Source of the DNA: a virus
IMG/VR virus record: IMGVR_UViG_3300042922_001182
Span: 1-64,000 of that record
Reading direction: 5' to 3' (one strand)
DNA length: 64,000 nt
Shown piece by piece: positions 25,654 through 34,948 of this stretch. A model generated the notes under the pieces. It was not told the origin of the DNA, searched no databases, and saw only the letters and a list, made by a program, of their open reading frames with translations. A program made the translations under genes and the position numbers. Positions within the stretch are counted from its first letter, which is position 1. The number at the start of each line of letters is the position of its first letter.

Positions 25654-26778
25654 CTAGATGACGACGCCACGGGCGGCCAGTAGGGTCTTCAGGGAGAGCC
25701 TCACCTGCTCGACCTCCGCCGCGCTCAGCTCCCGGTCGTAGACCAGGGCGTAGCAGCAGTAGTGGCCGGTGGTGGTGAACGACGACGTGACGCCGATCGT
25801 CCAGGAGCCCCCGACGGCGGCGATGGCGGGGGAGCCCGCCAGGGTGTCGGAGACCTGCACCGGGGCCCTGCTACCGGCGTAGACCTTGAAGGTCGACCCC
25901 TTCTTACGGGTAGCCGCTAGGAAGGCGGCTTGGCCCTGGACCATGACCTCTGCGGACAGGGCGGTGACCGTGGTGGTTCCGTCGCTGATGGCGGCCTGGT
26001 AGGCGTCGCCGGTGCCGGTGGAGAAGCGGATGGGGAACGCCTTGCCGGTGTTCCAGGAGCCGATGCCGACCCCCTTCGACCCCGCCACCAGACCGGTGGT
26101 CGGCCTGACGACGCAGATGACCGTGTAGTCCCCGGAGCCGATCGTCTTGAGGCGGTCGGAGGGGGCCACCAGGAGGCGGCTGGCGTTGGTGGGAAGCTGG
26201 ATGCCCGGGGTCCCCCATGTCGGGGACCCCTCGGCCTCGGCGATGTTGCCGACGCCGCTGTAGTCCAGGGCCAGGGTGCCGCTGCCCTCGGTGAGGGGGA
26301 ACTCGGCCACCAGGCCGGTCTTGACGATGTTGCTGTCGGAGTCGAACAAGCAGGGGTAGCTGACGAGCAGCCGATCGCCCTCGATGATCAGGCCGTCCAT
26401 GCCCAAGCCGGTCCAGGAGAGCTGCTTGACACCGGCCAAGTCCGTGACCTCGAAGTCCGAGGTCACGGGGTCCAGGGCCTTGTTCACCTGCTCCGGCCCC
26501 CCGGCCGGGACCACCCTGACGCCGCCGACGTTGGCCGGGGCCTTCGCCAGGGCGACCCGCTTGTTGGCGAGCACGGTGGCGGTGACAGGGACGAGCAGGC
26601 TGACGTTGCTCTCGTTCTTGGAGAGCGCAGTCTTGGCGGCTCCCGTCGACGACGACCTGAGGGTGCCGTCGGAACCCACGACGCTGACGTCGCCGGTAGC
26701 GCGGTTGACGACCAGCTCGCCGGGGACGGCGACGGCCGCCATCTCCAGCGGCAGCGGAACGAATCCTACTCTTCCCAT
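25654..26778 (-). CDS. LamG-domain tail protein
   Basis: A 374-residue protein with SD TAGGAGGAAA. Residues ~1-150 form a beta-rich attachment region (VNRATGDVSVVGSDGT is typical of phage fibre N-termini). From ~155 a LamG/ConA jelly roll begins with VKTGLVAEFPLTEGSGT and ends with YDRELSAAEVEQVR, the usual closing helix of the family. It is probably a tail-fibre or baseplate-attached glycan-binding protein, co-transcribed with the flanking fibres. Confidence 0.85.
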   Translation of the reverse strand: MGRVGFVPLPLEMAAVAVPGELVVNRATGDVSVVGSDGTLRSSSTGAAKTALSKNESNVSLLVPVTATVLANKRVALAKAPANVGGVRVVPAGGPEQVNKALDPVTSDFEVTDLAGVKQLSWTGLGMDGLIIEGDRLLVSYPCLFDSDSNIVKTGLVAEFPLTEGSGTLALDYSGVGNIAEAEGSPTWGTPGIQLPTNASRLLVAPSDRLKTIGSGDYTVICVVRPTTGLVAGSKGVGIGSWNTGKAFPIRFSTGTGDAYQAAISDGTTTVTALSAEVMVQGQAAFLAATRKKGSTFKVYAGSRAPVQVSDTLAGSPAIAAVGGSWTIGVTSSFTTTGHYCCYALVYDRELSAAEVEQVRLSLKTLLAARGVVI

Positions 26779-26790
26779 TTTGCTTTCCTC

Positions 26791-29577
26791 CTATAAGATT
26801 ACCTCGACCAGGGACCCCGGGGCCGAGTAGCTGACGAATTCCTCGTTGTAGATCTGGACGGTTGAGATGGGCGCTGCGACCTGGGTCGGCCCCGCCCCGC
26901 TGGCGCTGGCGTCGAAGATGAGGTCGCCGACGAGCCCCAGGGAGGCGGCGAAGTTTGGATCGCTGGCGTCCAGGATCAGGTCCCCCGCCAGAAGCGGGTT
27001 GTCCGTGTCGCTGGCGTCCAGGTTGATCTGCGGGTGGCTGGTGGTACCGTGCCTCAGGAAGAAGGCCACTGACTCCTCGTCGAAGGGGGCGCTGGCAAGG
27101 TCCCTCTTGTTGACCGAGGCATCGTCCGCGACCGGCGTGACTGAGTTGTCGGAGACGTAGCCGTCCCTCCAGGGGTTGAGCCCCTCAGAGACGACGTCCT
27201 GGGCCTCTTTGCTCCTGTGACCCCTGACCACTTCGATCTTACCCTCGGTAAACCTGACAGACGCGGTAAATTGCGTCGGTACAGAACCGAGTGATGCCGC
27301 GATCGATTCCGAATCAGATAGCACATCGTCGTAGAGCACCGCGTAGGGGATGACGCCGTTGATTCGGGTGGTACCGGCAGTCAATCCTCCCAAGATGGCG
27401 TCTGTCAGGAGACCGGGTGCAAGGGCTCCGGTGTACTGCCCCGCGATGGCGCCAGCGATCGCCACCGATGCGCCGACCGGGCTCCACCGGAAGACCGCGT
27501 AGTACAGGGTGTCCGCTGCGAGCGTCACGCTGGTGGCCGCCTCTTTGAGCGCCGTGCCGTCGCTGACGCGGAATTGGAGCTTACCCGTGGAGTTGATCTG
27601 GGCGTACATGCCGGAGGCCTGAGAGGTCCCGCCCAGGTCGAGCAGGGGCACACTCACGGCCCGGGGAACCTGGAACGCGAGTATCACGGATCCCTTCTGG
27701 GAGTTTAGCAGCCCTTCAGTCGGGATGGACAGCGTTTCGACAGCGCGTGTCCCGGTGGCGGTGCTGGTGCTGGAAGACTTGTTCTCCGACTGAACCCCCC
27801 ATACCAACACGTCGAAAGCCGGGGTTCCGAGGGCCACTGCAAGTCGTACGGAACCAGCGCCGGAATTGGCGGGCGTTCCGGTGATGGAGTAAGGAAGATA
27901 CTCATCGGTCGTAGTAATAGTAGTTCCTACCACGACGTTATTGGCCGAGTCGTATAGGAACAAGCGAAGGCTGTTCGTTGACCCTGGTACGGTGCTCTTC
28001 AACCAGACGGTGGTGGTGTTTGCTGTCCCGGCCGTCAGTGCGACGCTCGTACGGCGATCGCCGTAGAGCGCGGGTGTGTAGACAAGACGACTAGCCTTCG
28101 GGCTTGTAGGCGTAGGGCCATCGGCGTAGTCTTTGGTAGTGGCAATCCCAGATCCAGCGGTGATCCACCCGGAACCTGTCAGATCGTAAGGACTGGCGAT
28201 CAAATTGACCGTCCCCTCCTCGATGAGCATACCCGTCACGTCTGATTGCGAGGGATCAACGAATCGGGGCTCGTCGACAGGGTACGAGACGCCGAACATC
28301 CACGCCACCGAGTTGCGGGCGAACCCAACCTCCGGTAGGACGTCATTGACGCCCGTGTGGTACTCCGCCGCAGCCTCAAGGGCGTCGGTGTGACCCGGCT
28401 TGAACAGGACCTCAAGCTCGTCGGATCCGTATGCTTCCAGCCTCACGACGTTGTCCGTCAGCGTCTCGACGTCCACCCTGCGGCCCTTCGAGAAGCCCCT
28501 GGCCGTCTTGGGGGTGATCGGGAGCGGGGAGCCATCCAGACCGAGGATGGCGTGCTCCTGGGAGGTGGCGTAGGCGGTGGAGCCGGTCGAGGGCTCGTAG
28601 GGCCTCCCCGTCTCGACCTCCAGCACGTCCTGGGGGTCGAGCATGCCCTTGAGGCGCAGCTCGGGGTACCAGTCGGTGCCGGTGTTCATCTTCACCCGGT
28701 AGTCGCGGCCCAGGGTGAGGCGCTCGCCGTTCAGCCAGACGTCCAGGTCCTCCTCCCTCTCGATGGGGAGGGGCAGGAGCTCGCCGTTGGTGCCGACCGC
28801 CTGGTGGAGCGGGAGGCGAAACAGCGGGTGCTTGACGTAGTCCGCACCGGGGTTGGAGACCGTGATTCGCTTGGCGTAGTACGAGCGCCTGTCGACGACG
28901 CAGACGCGAGAGCCTGACAGCAGGGTCTTCGCCACGATCACCTTGGAGAGCCCCGAGGGCCCTGACTGCACGGCGTAGTCCGTGCCACGGACCATGGGCT
29001 TGTAGTAGGTCTTACCCGGGGCCTTCAGGAAGGCCGTCAGCATGCGCGAGCTGCCGCCGATGTCCTGCACCTCCAGGACCGCGCCGGTAACCTCTGAACC
29101 GATGGAGAAGACGTTGTACCGTGGGGGCATGGAGTTGTGGTCCAGCTCTGCGATGACCTTGGGGGAGACCCCCATGCGGTCCGCGTAGGCGTAGATCCTG
29201 CAGCCACCCTGGGTGAAGCGGACGAAGTAGTCGAGCCCTTCGAGGAGCTTCTGCCCGTTCTCGAAGACCCTCGTGCGGGCCCTGCGACCGCTCCAGGACG
29301 CGGGGGTCGAGTTCTGGAGCGGGTACATGACCAGCGCCCTCCCCTGGGAGATGGCGCTCACCTCGACCGCGTCGTTGCCGAAGCGATCGGTGAAGGGGGT
29401 CTCGGAGCCGTAGTCGAAGGAGGCCACCACCACCGTCTTGGAGATCGCGTTTACCTCCCTGCGCAGCTGCTCGGGGCTTGGTCGGAATTCGGGCCTCTGC
29501 CCCATGGGGGCCGATGCCACCTGCGCGGGCTTCGTCAGCGAGGACTGGGCCCTGAAGGAGCTGAGGTAATCGGTCAC
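26791..29577 (-). CDS. Large multi-domain tail/baseplate protein
   Basis: A 928-residue protein, GTG start with SD TAGGAGG. The first ~440 residues look like repeated small beta domains with LDYFVRF, TDYAVQS and RDYRVKM signatures (each x-G-x-D-Y), a pattern found in phage baseplate and tail-fibre connector proteins. Residues ~440-620 resemble a carbohydrate-binding module, and ~625-770 a LamG-like jelly roll ending in YAVLYDDVLSDSESIAASLG. It may be the connector that joins the fibres to the baseplate. Confidence 0.75.
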   Translation of the reverse strand: MTDYLSSFRAQSSLTKPAQVASAPMGQRPEFRPSPEQLRREVNAISKTVVVASFDYGSETPFTDRFGNDAVEVSAISQGRALVMYPLQNSTPASWSGRRARTRVFENGQKLLEGLDYFVRFTQGGCRIYAYADRMGVSPKVIAELDHNSMPPRYNVFSIGSEVTGAVLEVQDIGGSSRMLTAFLKAPGKTYYKPMVRGTDYAVQSGPSGLSKVIVAKTLLSGSRVCVVDRRSYYAKRITVSNPGADYVKHPLFRLPLHQAVGTNGELLPLPIEREEDLDVWLNGERLTLGRDYRVKMNTGTDWYPELRLKGMLDPQDVLEVETGRPYEPSTGSTAYATSQEHAILGLDGSPLPITPKTARGFSKGRRVDVETLTDNVVRLEAYGSDELEVLFKPGHTDALEAAAEYHTGVNDVLPEVGFARNSVAWMFGVSYPVDEPRFVDPSQSDVTGMLIEEGTVNLIASPYDLTGSGWITAGSGIATTKDYADGPTPTSPKASRLVYTPALYGDRRTSVALTAGTANTTTVWLKSTVPGSTNSLRLFLYDSANNVVVGTTITTTDEYLPYSITGTPANSGAGSVRLAVALGTPAFDVLVWGVQSENKSSSTSTATGTRAVETLSIPTEGLLNSQKGSVILAFQVPRAVSVPLLDLGGTSQASGMYAQINSTGKLQFRVSDGTALKEAATSVTLAADTLYYAVFRWSPVGASVAIAGAIAGQYTGALAPGLLTDAILGGLTAGTTRINGVIPYAVLYDDVLSDSESIAASLGSVPTQFTASVRFTEGKIEVVRGHRSKEAQDVVSEGLNPWRDGYVSDNSVTPVADDASVNKRDLASAPFDEESVAFFLRHGTTSHPQINLDASDTDNPLLAGDLILDASDPNFAASLGLVGDLIFDASASGAGPTQVAAPISTVQIYNEEFVSYSAPGSLVEVIL

Positions 29578-29593
29578 GGTGTCCTCCTAATGG

Positions 29594-30532
29594 CTACCTG
29601 AGGATTCGGGTCACGGCGTTGTAGACGTCGGGGGAGACGTTACCGGCGACCTGCTCCACCTGGTAGTCCCTGGTGATGCGGGAACCGGCGAGGGCCCCGG
29701 CGAGGGTGTGGACGAGGGTCGGGAAGAACTCCACGGAGTAGACCGCGCCGTCGCCGTACATCTTCGCGTAGTTCTCCATGAAGCCCACGAAGGAGAGCCC
29801 CTGGAGGCCGTCGATGTGGGAGAGCTCGGCGAAGAAGCCGGGGAGGCTCCTGTACGCGTCGTCGCTGATCTGGGCACCGGCGGCGGACAGGGTGTTCTTG
29901 GTCGTGCCGTGCGTGGCGCAGTTCATCGCCAGCGACTCCGTGGTGTCGTTGTCGGACTTGCCGAGGACGTACAGCAGGAAGAACTTGGCGACCGAGTAGT
30001 GGATGATGTCCGACTTGAGGGCCTGGAGGTTGATGCCGTACATCCGGTCCAGGACCTGGCAGAACATCTGGGAGTACGCCTTGGAGGCGGACTTGAGGAC
30101 GTCCGAGTCCATGGTCAGCTTGTTCCAGTTCTCGTAGGAGCCGAGCAGGATGGTACCGGCCTGGAGGAGGCCGAACAGCACCCGGGGCTCGATGGTGAAC
30201 TGACCCTCTCGGTTCTTCGTGGTGAAGGCCCCGAGGTTCACGACCGCCTGGGCGTTGCCCGTTGAGGGCTCCCTGCGCAGGAAGGCCGGGATGGCCGTCG
30301 TGAGCTGGATCTTGGTGGGGTTGTAGATGAGCAGCGTGCGCCCCGAGTTCAGGTCGGAGAGCACCCTCTCCTTCAGGGCGAAGGACAGTCGGCGCTTGAT
30401 CGTCGCGAGTGCGTCGTCCAGCAAGCCGTCGGTCACCGCGTCGGCGGTCGTGTTCACGGACTGCATGGTCTTGACCAGCCCCGACTTGGAATCCATGAGC
30501 CGAAAGAGCTCAAGCTCCATCATGCTTCTCAT
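29594..30532 (-). CDS. Unknown protein, first gene of the virion block
   Basis: A 312-residue soluble, mostly helical protein. Start at ATG 30532 (MRSMMELELF) is chosen because GAAAGGAAGAG lies a few bases upstream; the longer in-frame extension lies in the AT-richer promoter region. It contains a QFTIEPRVLFGLLQAG segment and a CATHGTTKNTLSAAG segment, with no catalytic motif recognised. As the promoter-proximal gene of a ~25-kb minus-strand tail operon it could be a structural or assembly protein. Confidence 0.75.
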   Translation of the reverse strand: MRSMMELELFRLMDSKSGLVKTMQSVNTTADAVTDGLLDDALATIKRRLSFALKERVLSDLNSGRTLLIYNPTKIQLTTAIPAFLRREPSTGNAQAVVNLGAFTTKNREGQFTIEPRVLFGLLQAGTILLGSYENWNKLTMDSDVLKSASKAYSQMFCQVLDRMYGINLQALKSDIIHYSVAKFFLLYVLGKSDNDTTESLAMNCATHGTTKNTLSAAGAQISDDAYRSLPGFFAELSHIDGLQGLSFVGFMENYAKMYGDGAVYSVEFFPTLVHTLAGALAGSRITRDYQVEQVAGNVSPDVYNAVTRILR

Positions 30533-30797
30533 TATGGCACTCTTCCTTTCTCTCGTATCTTGACGCTTTGTAACGGTTTTTCGGTAATAACTTGTTACCT
30601 CTGGTGAACGTGAACAGAGCTTGTAAGGAAACACCTAAGTATAAACCGAAAACCCCCTCAACAACACCAGAAGTAGACAGGTTTCCGAAACCCTATTCTA
30701 TATATTAGGAACGAACCGTACACCCACTTAGGGTATTCGCGCAGGGGTGCGCGGACAGAACCGACAACGTACTGCTGAAACTGCAAGGAGAAGCGGA
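30533..30797. promoter_or_regulatory. Divergent promoter region
   Basis: A 265-base non-coding stretch, clearly AT-richer than its surroundings, between the leftward virion operon and the rightward replication genes. It contains TATATATTAGG (about 30701-30711) and AGTATAAACC (reads TATACT on the minus strand), both plausible -10 elements, without clear -35 partners. It must hold promoters for both directions. I see no gene in it. Confidence 0.5.
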
Positions 30798-31118
30798 ATG
30801 ATCAACATTTTCAAGGAACTCGTGGACGAGGCGAAGGAGAATCTCAAGAACGACGTCAAGAGGTTCGGGTGGGTCAGGGTCATGCTGCTGGAGCTGGTCG
30901 ACATCCTCTTCATCTCCCTCCTGTTCTACTGCTCGCACAGGGCGGGTAGCGACAACCGGATCGCCACCGCATGGGTCTGCGGCTTCCTGGCGGTCGTCGG
31001 CTACCCCCGCATCCGCAACGTCGTGACCAACCGGATCGGCAACGGTCCCCTGGCGTCGTTCTCCGTCTTCGCCTTCGGCCTCACCCTCCTGGGCTTGGCC
31101 GTCTACTTCGACCGCTAG
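30798..31118 (+). CDS. Three-TM membrane protein
   Basis: A 106-residue protein starting at ATG 30798 behind an AAGGAG SD. An amphipathic charged N-terminus (FKELVDEAKENLKNDVKRFG) precedes three hydrophobic segments (about residues 31-46, 57-70 and 87-102). It is the first gene of the rightward replication module, five bases from the SD of the SbcD-like gene. Function unknown. A membrane tether for replication proteins or a superinfection factor would fit the position. Confidence 0.75.
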   Translation: MINIFKELVDEAKENLKNDVKRFGWVRVMLLELVDILFISLLFYCSHRAGSDNRIATAWVCGFLAVVGYPRIRNVVTNRIGNGPLASFSVFAFGLTLLGLAVYFDR

Positions 31119-31127
31119 GAGGTCCCC

Positions 31128-32261
31128 TTGAGCAAGATCCAGTGTATCCACATCGCCGACATCCACTGGGGAGCTGTCCCGGCCGCCAGGCTGTCCTACG
31201 AGCTGCACGAGGTGTTCTTCCCCTACGTCGAGAGCGTCGTCGACGACCTCGACTTCCTGGTCATCTGCGGCGACCTGTTCCACAAGAAGATCAACATGAA
31301 CGACCCGACCGGCAAGGCGGTGATCGACTTCATGAACTGCATCATGAAGCTCTCCCTGTCCTCGGCCAAGCGCTTCAAGGTCCGGGTCGTCAAGGGCACC
31401 AGGACCCACGACTTCGACCAGTGCGAGGTCTTCCGCTGGATGGAGAAGGAGCCCGGCTACGACTTCCGCATCATCAACCACGCTGAGGTCGAGGAGCTGT
31501 TCCCGGACTACTTCGTCCTCTGGATCCCCGAGGAGTACATGGAGAACCCCCAGGAGTTCTACGAGCCCTTCTTCAACCTCGAAGACGGCCAGAAGTACGA
31601 CAACGTCTTCTTCCACGGCTCGGTCGACTTCGTGCAGTTCGCTTCCTTCCTGGGCGAGAACAAGAGCGGCAGGGACGCCCCGTGCTTCCGGTCCGCCGAC
31701 CTGGAGCGCATCAGCCACGGCCACGTCCTCGGCGGCCACATCCACGGCGGCCAGGACTGGGAGGGCAAGATCTGGTACCCGGGGTCGTTCACCCGCTGGC
31801 ACCACGGCGAGGAGGACCCCAAGCGGTTCTTCCACCACATCTACGACATGGAGACCCTCACCTCCGAGCTCCTGATCGTGGAGAACCCCTACGCCCCCCT
31901 CTACGTGACCTTCGACATTGAGGACTACCTGGAGGCCAATGCCAGCATGGAGCAGAAGAAGGAGACCATTCAGGCCCTCCGCGATTCCTGCGACCACGCC
32001 AGGATCCGCCTCCCCGCCGAGGAGGCCGCCGACGCCGCCTCGATGGCGGTCCTCAAGGAGGCGTTCAGCGCCGACCGGACGGTCAGGCTGGACACCAGCG
32101 CCGCGTACAAGGCGGAGGTGGAGGAGCCGGAGGACGACCGCTACGCGTTCATCGTGAACAGGGAGCTCAGCGTCCCGGACACCATCAAGCGGTACATCCA
32201 GGAGAGCTCTGGTACCGTCATCACCAAAGCGCAGATCGAAGAGGCGATATCCCCCCTCTAG
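31128..32261 (+). CDS. SbcD/Mre11-like metallophosphoesterase nuclease subunit
   Basis: A 377-residue protein with TTG start (31128) and TAGGAGG SD. It has the calcineurin-type phosphoesterase motifs in order: D11-x-H13 (ADIHWG), GD49LF, a GTRTHD element (H94, D95) replacing the cellular GNHD as in many phage SbcD relatives, an FFHGSVD segment, and GGHIHGG near residue 205. Family knowledge: with an SbcC-like ATPase it forms a dsDNA/hairpin nuclease (T4 gp47/gp46). The SbcC partner is not in this window. The C-terminal ~110 residues are a cap/partner-binding region. It precedes the helicase gene. Confidence 0.88.
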   Translation: MSKIQCIHIADIHWGAVPAARLSYELHEVFFPYVESVVDDLDFLVICGDLFHKKINMNDPTGKAVIDFMNCIMKLSLSSAKRFKVRVVKGTRTHDFDQCEVFRWMEKEPGYDFRIINHAEVEELFPDYFVLWIPEEYMENPQEFYEPFFNLEDGQKYDNVFFHGSVDFVQFASFLGENKSGRDAPCFRSADLERISHGHVLGGHIHGGQDWEGKIWYPGSFTRWHHGEEDPKRFFHHIYDMETLTSELLIVENPYAPLYVTFDIEDYLEANASMEQKKETIQALRDSCDHARIRLPAEEAADAASMAVLKEAFSADRTVRLDTSAAYKAEVEEPEDDRYAFIVNRELSVPDTIKRYIQESSGTVITKAQIEEAISPL

Positions 32262-32274
32262 GATTTTCGCGTCA

Positions 32275-32329
32275 GGGGCCCCGCTAACACCCTGATGACG
32301 GCGGGGCCCACCGCCACCGCTAGAGACCA
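32275..32329 (+). other. GGGCCCCGC hairpin in helicase leader
   Basis: GGGCCCCGC (about 32276-32284) pairs with GCGGGGCCC (about 32301-32309) in the 79-base gap between the SbcD-like and helicase genes. There is no T-tract. A processing site or attenuator between the two genes is possible. Confidence 0.45.
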
Positions 32330-32340
32330 AGGGAGACGAG

Positions 32341-34065
32341 ATGAAGACCAAGAAAAAGCGACAGCAGGACATCAAGATCCGGTTCGACCTGTCGATCAAT
32401 ATCCTCGACCTGATGATCGGGTACATCCTGTCGGCCAACGCCAGCGTCACCAAGAAGTCCATGGTGAAGATGCGGGAGCTGTTCTACCGGCTGGACGACA
32501 GCTCGTTCGACGAGGACCGGCAGATGGAGGTCCGCATCTTCATGGTGAAGAAGCTCCTCAAGCGGTTCCTGGACGATCGGCTCACCGATCTCGACCTGCT
32601 GGCGCAGTCCATCCTGGGCGGCCAGTACGACGAGGACGTCCTGGAGGTCTACGAGCAGCTGAACGACTTCGGGGACCTGAGCAACGACGAGGTCCACTTC
32701 GTCGACAAGTGGGTGTCTGACCGCCTCGCCCACTACTACCTGTTCACCTGCCAGGAGGAGATGGATGACCTGATGATCCGCTTCAAGAGCGGCGACTTCA
32801 GCGACCTGGGAGAGTTCACCGACGAGTTCCGGGAGACGATCAGCGGGCTCCACGGCCTGATGCGCAACGCCCAGGCCCAGTCCAAGCACGCCAACGCGGA
32901 CTTCTCCACCGACTTCGACTCCCTGGCCCTCGCCGTGGACCAGACGATCACGGAGCTGAAGCGGCCGTCGAACGTCCTCAGGACCGGCGTCAAGGAGCTC
33001 AACCGTATGCTCGGGCCCGGCGGCTTCCAGGGCGGGCGCTCCTACCTGTTCCTCGCCATCTCCGGCGGCTGGAAGAGCGGCATGCTGCTCAACGCCTGCC
33101 AGTGGTCCCTCAGGTACAACCAGGGGCTCACGACGAAGGACCCCACCAAGCGCCCCGGTATCCTGCTGGTCTCCCTGGAGAACAGCACGGGTGAGACCAT
33201 CGAGCGCATGTACTCCTACTACGTCGGGATGGACAGCGACCTCAAGGACGCCGACCCGAACGAGGTGGCCCGTGCCATGCGCCTGGGCGTCCCGGACGAC
33301 GACAAGGAAGGACCCGTCCTTCTCGTCAAGTACCGTCCGAGCAAGTCGATCAACGTCGCGGACGTCGATGCGATGTGCGACGAGGCGGAGCTGGACGGCA
33401 TCGAGATCGTCGCGGTCGTCATCGACTACATCAAGCGCATCCGCTCCAACAACCCCGATCCGGAGCTCCGCATCGAGCTAGGCAACGCCATGGACGACAT
33501 GGCCTCACTGGCGAAGGCCCGCAAGATCCCCGTGATCACGGCCTCGCAGCTCAACCGCGAGGCGTTCAAGGTCATCGAGCAGATGGCCGACAAGAAGGTG
33601 GACATGGCGAAGCAGCTGGGCATGTCCCACATCGGCGAGTCCACCCTGATGATCGAGAACGCCGACTTCGTCGCAGTCCTGCAGCGCGAGACCCAGGCCT
33701 CCACGGGCAAGAAGTTCCTGACCGTGAAGAAGCTCAAGATTCGCGGCAAGGACACCCCCTCCAGCTACATCGCCCACCCGATGTACAACGACATGAAGCT
33801 GGAGGAGGACGTCGACCTCAAGGACAGCCTCAGCCTCAAGAGCATCGGCGACGGGCTGGCCGGGTTCGACCCTCAGACGCAGGGGCCCGGCGCCACCAGG
33901 GTTCCCAGCCCGGACGCGCCTTCCACAGGGGCCCCGCGAAGGGGCAACAGCCGCCTTCCCTCCATCAACCGGGTCCCCGCAGCGCCGACACCAACCGAGG
34001 CGGTGGCGACGGTTCCCAAGGCCACAGAGGACGACATCGAGGACTACTTCGAGGCCGGGGTCTAG
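32341..34065 (+). CDS. DnaB-family replicative helicase
   Basis: A 574-residue SF4 helicase. The N-terminal ~200 residues are helical (primase-interaction-type domain). The RecA-like core shows a Walker A of unusual form, SGGWKSG, with K245/S246 and Trp where Gly is usual; a catalytic Glu E280 (SLENST); Walker B VVIDYI (D362); SQLNR (401-406); and an IENADFVAVLQRE segment equivalent to motif H4/arginine-finger region. The last ~90 residues are Pro/Ala-rich and end in an acidic DDIEDYFEAGV tail, perhaps a protein-interaction peptide. It unwinds DNA at the phage fork. A leader hairpin precedes it. Confidence 0.88.
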   Translation: MKTKKKRQQDIKIRFDLSINILDLMIGYILSANASVTKKSMVKMRELFYRLDDSSFDEDRQMEVRIFMVKKLLKRFLDDRLTDLDLLAQSILGGQYDEDVLEVYEQLNDFGDLSNDEVHFVDKWVSDRLAHYYLFTCQEEMDDLMIRFKSGDFSDLGEFTDEFRETISGLHGLMRNAQAQSKHANADFSTDFDSLALAVDQTITELKRPSNVLRTGVKELNRMLGPGGFQGGRSYLFLAISGGWKSGMLLNACQWSLRYNQGLTTKDPTKRPGILLVSLENSTGETIERMYSYYVGMDSDLKDADPNEVARAMRLGVPDDDKEGPVLLVKYRPSKSINVADVDAMCDEAELDGIEIVAVVIDYIKRIRSNNPDPELRIELGNAMDDMASLAKARKIPVITASQLNREAFKVIEQMADKKVDMAKQLGMSHIGESTLMIENADFVAVLQRETQASTGKKFLTVKKLKIRGKDTPSSYIAHPMYNDMKLEEDVDLKDSLSLKSIGDGLAGFDPQTQGPGATRVPSPDAPSTGAPRRGNSRLPSINRVPAAPTPTEAVATVPKATEDDIEDYFEAGV

Positions 34066-34110
34066 GGGAACAACCCCATAGACGAGTACCCCCAAAGAGG
34101 AGGAAGAACA

Positions 34111-34443
34111 GTGGAAAAGCAAGATATCACCGGCGCCGAGAGCCTTCGGGACTACCTCGTGTCCAAGGCCGAAGAGATGCAGGGCCCGCTTGACGAGCTC
34201 GGCGTCCTCAACGGAGACGGAGAGCTCGACGAGACCGCCCTGGATGCCCTGGATGAGGAGACTCGTCAGGGTGCGTGCTGCAACTACGCCGCCATGGTGA
34301 CCTACCAGGACGCCGTGGCGGCGTACGACGTCGCCGCAGAGGCGTCCAGCAGCGAGATCGAGGACCTGGACCTCGACGACGTGGGCGGCGATGACGAGGA
34401 GTACTCGGAGGAGTACTACGACGAAGGCGCCCCCATCCTCTAA
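34111..34443 (+). CDS. Small acidic protein after helicase
   Basis: A 110-residue, strongly acidic protein, GTG start with AGGAGG SD. The last ~30 residues are almost entirely Asp/Glu/Tyr/Ser. The N-terminal half is helical with one CC pair. It follows the helicase at 45 bases and ends at the bidirectional terminator. The acidic tail suggests a DNA mimic or an interaction partner for a basic protein, but no family is recognised. Confidence 0.7.
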   Translation: MEKQDITGAESLRDYLVSKAEEMQGPLDELGVLNGDGELDETALDALDEETRQGACCNYAAMVTYQDAVAAYDVAAEASSSEIEDLDLDDVGGDDEEYSEEYYDEGAPIL

Positions 34444-34455
34444 GAGAAGCGAAAT

Positions 34456-34484
34456 GCACCAACGCCCCTAGCGGGCGTTGGTGC
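34456..34484. terminator. Bidirectional terminator
   Basis: GCACCAACGCCC (34456-34467) pairs perfectly with GGGCGTTGGTGC (34473-34484), followed by CTCTTGCTTT. It separates the rightward replication genes from the leftward baseplate island (convergent stops at 34443 and 34492). Confidence 0.85.
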
Positions 34485-34491
34485 TCTTGCT

Positions 34492-34938
34492 TTACTTCAA
34501 CGGGTCGATCGTGATGTCCGGGATCACGAGCGGCTCCTCCCTGCTGAGGGCGATCCGCTTCTTGGCACCCTCCAGGATGGAGTTCAGGACCTCCATCTTC
34601 TGGGGGTCGTACGCCTTGATCGTGTTGCCCGGGGTGAACTCGACCTTACTGGGGGCGTCGTTGGCCCACAGGATGAGGTACCACAGGTCCGCCGTGCCGT
34701 AGATCCTCTGGGCGATGACCTCCGGTCGGTGGGCGGCCTCCGGGCCGACGGTGTAGTCTACCAGGTTATTCATGATGAAGTCCATGTACTCCAGGAGGAT
34801 CACCTGGTCGTCCATCACCACCCCGTCGATCGACACCTTCTCGGAGATGTTGGTCAGAGTCAGCTTGTTGGTGCTGGCGTGCTCCACGGACTGGGTCAGC
34901 GTCATGAACCGGCTGCTGTCGTAAGCGCTTAGATTCAC
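34492..34938 (-). CDS. Baseplate wedge protein, gp53-like
   Basis: A 148-residue protein with GTG start. The central RIYGTADLWYLILWAND segment and the following P-G-x-x-I motif resemble the LysM-like core of T4 gp53-type baseplate wedge proteins. It is the last gene of a four-gene minus-strand island that also encodes a gp5-like spike. Role: inferred attachment of wedges in the contractile-tail baseplate. The assignment rests on motif and context. Confidence 0.65.
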   Translation of the reverse strand: MNLSAYDSSRFMTLTQSVEHASTNKLTLTNISEKVSIDGVVMDDQVILLEYMDFIMNNLVDYTVGPEAAHRPEVIAQRIYGTADLWYLILWANDAPSKVEFTPGNTIKAYDPQKMEVLNSILEGAKKRIALSREEPLVIPDITIDPLK

Positions 34939-34948
34939 CTTGTTACCC

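Noticed and set aside
30533-30797. Phage replication origin in the AT-rich divergent region
   Set aside because: No iterated binding sites or recognised origin signature seen by eye; base-skew analysis would be needed.
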